Assembly: GCA_047610145.1 (NCBI GenBank)
Contig: JBLFZF010000066.1
Span: forward strand, 1 to 16,796
Reading direction: 5' to 3'
Origin: CAJXZP01 sp047610145
GTDB taxonomy: Bacteria > Bacteroidota > Bacteroidia > Flavobacteriales_G > Salibacteraceae
DNA: 16,796 bases
Made by a program: the position numbers and the translations under genes. Shown in pieces: positions 14,186 through 16,796 of this stretch. A model generated the notes under the pieces. That model was given only the letters and a program-made list of their open reading frames with translations, did not search any database and was not told where the DNA came from. Within the stretch, counting starts at the first letter, position 1, and each line of letters opens with the position of its first letter.

Positions 14186-15544
14186 TCATTCGTTTCTGTT
14201 TCCCACTTTAGCCCCATCGTAATCTGGAGTTTTTAACGTTGCTGGATAGCCTTCCGGATGGTATGTTTTACCAAAAACTAAAAAATAGGTTTCTTTCGTC
14301 ATACTATCCCAATGAATAATAGACCTACGGTACTGCATGGTTTGAAACATACTCAGTACGACCAGCCCACTAATTAAAACAGTGGTAGTGATACGTGTAA
14401 TTCTCCAACGACTCATACTTGCGATAAAAGCGGCTAACGGGATACTCATTATGGCAGAGGCATCAATCATAGGTCTTGCACCAAAACTACCTCCATACCA
14501 CCAACACCACCAACTAAAAACGACATAGGTATTTATGGCAAAAAATACGGGAATCGCTAATTTAAACTTGTACGCATATTTTCGATTCCACAACGCCCCC
14601 ATTCCTAGTATTGACAATATCATTACTGGAGCGTATACGAACCATCCTTTTCTAAAGCCAAAAAAACCTTCCATAATTTTAGGATCGTCAAAGAAAAATG
14701 TTTCCCCTTGATATGAATAATACACCCAATCTCCGGTATTCATTTTCCAATAAACTAACTGCGGCACTAACATCAATCCAATAATGCCGACCATTAAAAG
14801 TAACTGTCCGTATTTTGAAAATACATCTTTAAAACGCAGCGCCTGTTCAGACATCGATCTAACGCCATACACCATCGGGAGTATAATGACCAATCCATTT
14901 ACAGGTCTAATCAATACAATAAGTCCGAAAGACACGCCTAATAATACCGCGTTTTTCCAATTAAAGGTGGCTAACCACTTTATCGACTGCCATATAAAGA
15001 GAGAGATTAAAAAGAAGTTGTGAATGTGGCTCATCGGGCCTTCAGAGGTGGCGTAATAGTAATAATTGGTTCCTAGCGCAACAGCCAAAAGGGTTAGCGC
15101 CACCACCTTTTCATCAAAATATATACGTAATAATTTTCGTTGAATAAAGAGCGCTCCAATGGCAAAGACAAGAGCCGACAAGGCCATATAAAAATGATAC
15201 ACCCACGAATATCCATCTGGAGTAATATCCATTAACAATGCGGTACCATGGGCCAACCCAAAAAACGGTGCATACATCATGGCCATTCCCATAGTCATTT
15301 TCTGAACTTTATTTCCGTTAGGAGCCTGTAAACTCCACAACTCTCGCTTATCATCTGGGGGCAGATCATCTACAAATTCAAATGACAGATCTTGGTAAAT
15401 AAAAGCAGCAGGTAAATACGAGTAATACACCGACATGTCATGTTTTAACACGGATCGATTATTCCATTTTGCTTGATTAAAAACGGTTAAAGTTAACACT
15501 AAAGCTATTACCCAGGAAGTTACGAGACTTAGAGATAGCTTCAT
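14186..15544 (-). CDS. Multi-pass membrane protein, GT-C glycosyltransferase-like
   Basis: A 452-residue inner-membrane protein with about ten hydrophobic segments: the first at 8-22 (TSWVIALVLTLTVFN), others near 90, 115-130, 147-162, 175-190, 200-225, 250-268, 305-320, 330-347 and 390-405. The first loop carries KHDMSVYYSYLPAAFIY (34-50), a charged D36 placed where GT-C enzymes hold the catalytic acid, followed by a soluble stretch. GT-C enzymes move sugars from polyprenyl phosphate carriers to lipids, glycans or proteins on the outer face. Eight bases upstream lies a GT2 gene of the type that makes such donors, which supports the call. I see no motif that fixes substrate or acceptor. Confidence 0.68.
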   Translation of the reverse strand: MKLSLSLVTSWVIALVLTLTVFNQAKWNNRSVLKHDMSVYYSYLPAAFIYQDLSFEFVDDLPPDDKRELWSLQAPNGNKVQKMTMGMAMMYAPFFGLAHGTALLMDITPDGYSWVYHFYMALSALVFAIGALFIQRKLLRIYFDEKVVALTLLAVALGTNYYYYATSEGPMSHIHNFFLISLFIWQSIKWLATFNWKNAVLLGVSFGLIVLIRPVNGLVIILPMVYGVRSMSEQALRFKDVFSKYGQLLLMVGIIGLMLVPQLVYWKMNTGDWVYYSYQGETFFFDDPKIMEGFFGFRKGWFVYAPVMILSILGMGALWNRKYAYKFKLAIPVFFAINTYVVFSWWCWWYGGSFGARPMIDASAIMSIPLAAFIASMSRWRITRITTTVLISGLVVLSMFQTMQYRRSIIHWDSMTKETYFLVFGKTYHPEGYPATLKTPDYDGAKVGNRNE

Positions 15545-15551
15545 TTTTTGA

Positions 15552-16289
15552 TTATTTTTTAAATACTTGCTTTGAAAAAATATTGTATTTAATAATAGAA
15601 TAGATAGCTCTTACACCGTCTTGCCATCCAATTTTCTTTCCTTCTTCATAGGTTCTGCCGTAGTAAGAAATACCTACTTCGTAAATTCTAATATTGGGAA
15701 CTCTAGAAATTTTAGCGGTTACTTCTGGCTCAAAACCAAACCGCTTTTCTTGTAAGTAAATACTTTTAATTGTTTTCGCTTCAAATACCTTGTAACATGT
15801 TTCCATGTCGGTCAGGTTCAAATTAGAGAACATATTAGAAATAAACGTTAAGAATTGGTTTCCAATAGAATGCCAGAAGAACAAAATTCTATGCGGTTTC
15901 CCACCTAAAAATCGAGAGCCATATACCACATCCGCAAAACCGTCTAAAATCGGCTTTAGCAAGGTATTGTACTCTTCCGGGTCATATTCTAAATCAGCAT
16001 CTTGAACAATTACGTAATCTCCTTTTGCTTCATTTATAGCTCTATGAATAGCCGCACCTTTACCCATGTTTACGGGTTGGTTATACAACTTCATATCTGC
16101 ATCGGGATGCGAAGCAATGTATCTGTTAATGGCACCCGCTGTATCATCACTAGAACAATCATTTACCAAAACGATTTCTTTTGTAATATCGTTTAGTAGT
16201 TTAACAGCCAGTACTTTATCCAAAATCATATGGATAGTTCTTTCCTCGTTATACGCTGGAATTAAAATACTTAAAGTGTTAAACGTCAT
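15552..16289 (-). CDS. GT2 family glycosyltransferase, polyprenyl-phosphate mannosyltransferase-like
   Basis: A 245-residue GT-A fold enzyme. LSILIPAYNEERTI (6-19), IVLVNDCSSDDT (39-50) and VIVQDADLEYDPEEY (93-107, with the DAD metal/nucleotide motif) are visible, as are VNMGKGAAIHRAI (73-85) and YGSRFLGG. The size and the lack of a C-terminal membrane pair resemble DPM1-type dolichyl/undecaprenyl-phosphate mannose synthases. These load one sugar from a nucleotide donor onto polyprenyl phosphate at the inner face of the membrane. The GT-C-like gene downstream would use that lipid-linked sugar. A perfect -7 match (TACATTTG on the minus strand, 16307-16314) lies 18 bases upstream, so a promoter starts here. 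The sugar is not readable. Confidence 0.9.
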   Translation of the reverse strand: MTFNTLSILIPAYNEERTIHMILDKVLAVKLLNDITKEIVLVNDCSSDDTAGAINRYIASHPDADMKLYNQPVNMGKGAAIHRAINEAKGDYVIVQDADLEYDPEEYNTLLKPILDGFADVVYGSRFLGGKPHRILFFWHSIGNQFLTFISNMFSNLNLTDMETCYKVFEAKTIKSIYLQEKRFGFEPEVTAKISRVPNIRIYEVGISYYGRTYEEGKKIGWQDGVRAIYSIIKYNIFSKQVFKK

Positions 16290-16306
16290 TATTGATAATT
16301 TTGTGG

Positions 16307-16314
16307 CAAATGTA
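16307..16314 (-). promoter_or_regulatory. -7 box of GT2/GT-C operon
   Basis: The minus strand reads TACATTTG, a perfect TAnnTTTG match with a leader of about 14 bases. A poor TTT lies at the -33 position. Confidence 0.5.
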
Positions 16315-16361
16315 ACTTATTTATTGGCCTATTAAAACCCATTGTTGGATCACCATATTCC

Positions 16362-16796
16362 TTATATTTTTTGAAACAATAGAACTTCAAACGCCCGATT
16401 GCCATAGGTAGTGAAGTATTCGATTGGTTTAAATTCTTTGATCAATATTAAATTGGTGTCGTTCAATAATACTTCCTTAGTTAAGCCACCTTCATTGGGT
16501 GAAAAATGCGCATCCCAAATAATCACACTTCCAATATCTAGGCCGGCACCCGGATTCTCTACATCAAACACTCGTTCTTTACATGTCTCACCTGAAAAAG
16601 GATCTAGCGCTAAAAAAAATGGAACATACGGATGGTAATACACAATAAACGCATCTTGGTTCTTTGGTGTACTCAAATACTCACACACGTTTTGAACCAC
16701 TCTCTCTTCTTGTCCCAAAAGAATAGGATAGGATCGTTTAGTTAACCCTTCCAAAACAAAAACAAGACCCAATAGGACCATCAAATAGGCACGAAA
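16362..16796 (-). CDS. C-terminal part of a membrane protein, possibly GT-C-like, cut by right edge
   Basis: The frame is open to the end of the window with no stop, so the gene starts outside; the TTG at 16784 should not be taken as a start. The visible 144 residues begin with the end of a membrane segment (AYLMVLLGLVFVLEGL). A soluble domain follows, with VVQNVCEYLSTPKNQDAFIV, YYHPYVPFFLALDP, VIIWDAHFSPNEGGLTKEVL and a last NRAFEVLLFQKI. A soluble C-terminal domain after several membrane helices is found in many polytopic glycosyltransferases of Bacteroidota, and the GT2 gene starts 72 bases further on the same strand. I do not recognise a specific family, so a glycosyltransferase role is only suggested by context. 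Confidence 0.6.
   Translation of the reverse strand, partial: FRAYLMVLLGLVFVLEGLTKRSYPILLGQEERVVQNVCEYLSTPKNQDAFIVYYHPYVPFFLALDPFSGETCKERVFDVENPGAGLDIGSVIIWDAHFSPNEGGLTKEVLLNDTNLILIKEFKPIEYFTTYGNRAFEVLLFQKI

Noticed and set aside
1..16796. tRNA, rRNA, phage or insertion sequence
   Set aside because: No cloverleaf arms with a TTCGA-type loop, no rRNA-like stretch, and no integrase or transposase motif found by eye on either strand.

Overview
The window reads as a chromosomal segment of an AT-rich member of the Bacteroidota, most likely order Flavobacteriales. Supporting signs are promoters of the TTG-N19-TAnnTTTG type with very short leaders and few purine-rich ribosome sites, SPOR and CCDC81-type HU domains in one protein, DUF4097 and LolA-like envelope proteins, an ECF sigma/anti-sigma pair, a secreted BNR/sortilin-type protein of the kind exported by the type IX system, and an Mrp protein without the usual CxxC. 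No phage, transposase, tRNA, rRNA or CRISPR array is visible.

Left part (1-4460): a decaying zone. On the minus strand lie a BNR/sortilin-type secreted protein broken by two opposite frameshifts (1-426), intact kbl (832-2025), a short exported-protein relic with one frameshift (2120-2294), an intact lipoprotein S33 peptidase (2421-3470), and a membrane-anchored DEDDh exonuclease pseudogene with a poly-A slip plus an amber codon (3502-4217). Two copies of a modular three-hairpin intergenic element (about 655-812 and 4283-4400) sit downstream of kbl and gdhA, and each carries that gene's rho-independent terminator.

Middle (4464-11899): gdhA; then dprA preceded by a LolA-like/LysM protein in a tight operon; a divergent HU-CCDC81/SPOR gene whose promoter lies so close to its GTG codon that the mRNA should be leaderless; then a minus-strand operon of ECF sigma factor, anti-sigma-like membrane protein and DUF4097 beta-repeat protein with overlapping ends, with a perfect 13-bp hairpin in front of the sigma gene; then a LEA14-like lipoprotein.

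Right part (12031-16796): the Fe-S assembly pair mrp-nifU(C-terminal type) driven by a promoter that carries a perfect 7-1-7 palindrome of PerR/Fur type between its -33 and -7 elements. A DEDDy exonuclease related to PolB follows on the same strand. A minus-strand glycosyltransferase group closes the window: a partial membrane protein cut by the right edge, a polyprenyl-phosphate GT2, and a multi-pass GT-C-like protein.

The best candidates for new biology are the PerR/Fur-like box on the Fe-S operon, the modular terminator-bearing repeat, the hairpin leader of the sigma operon, and the cluster of three broken genes in the first 4.3 kb beside intact housekeeping genes.
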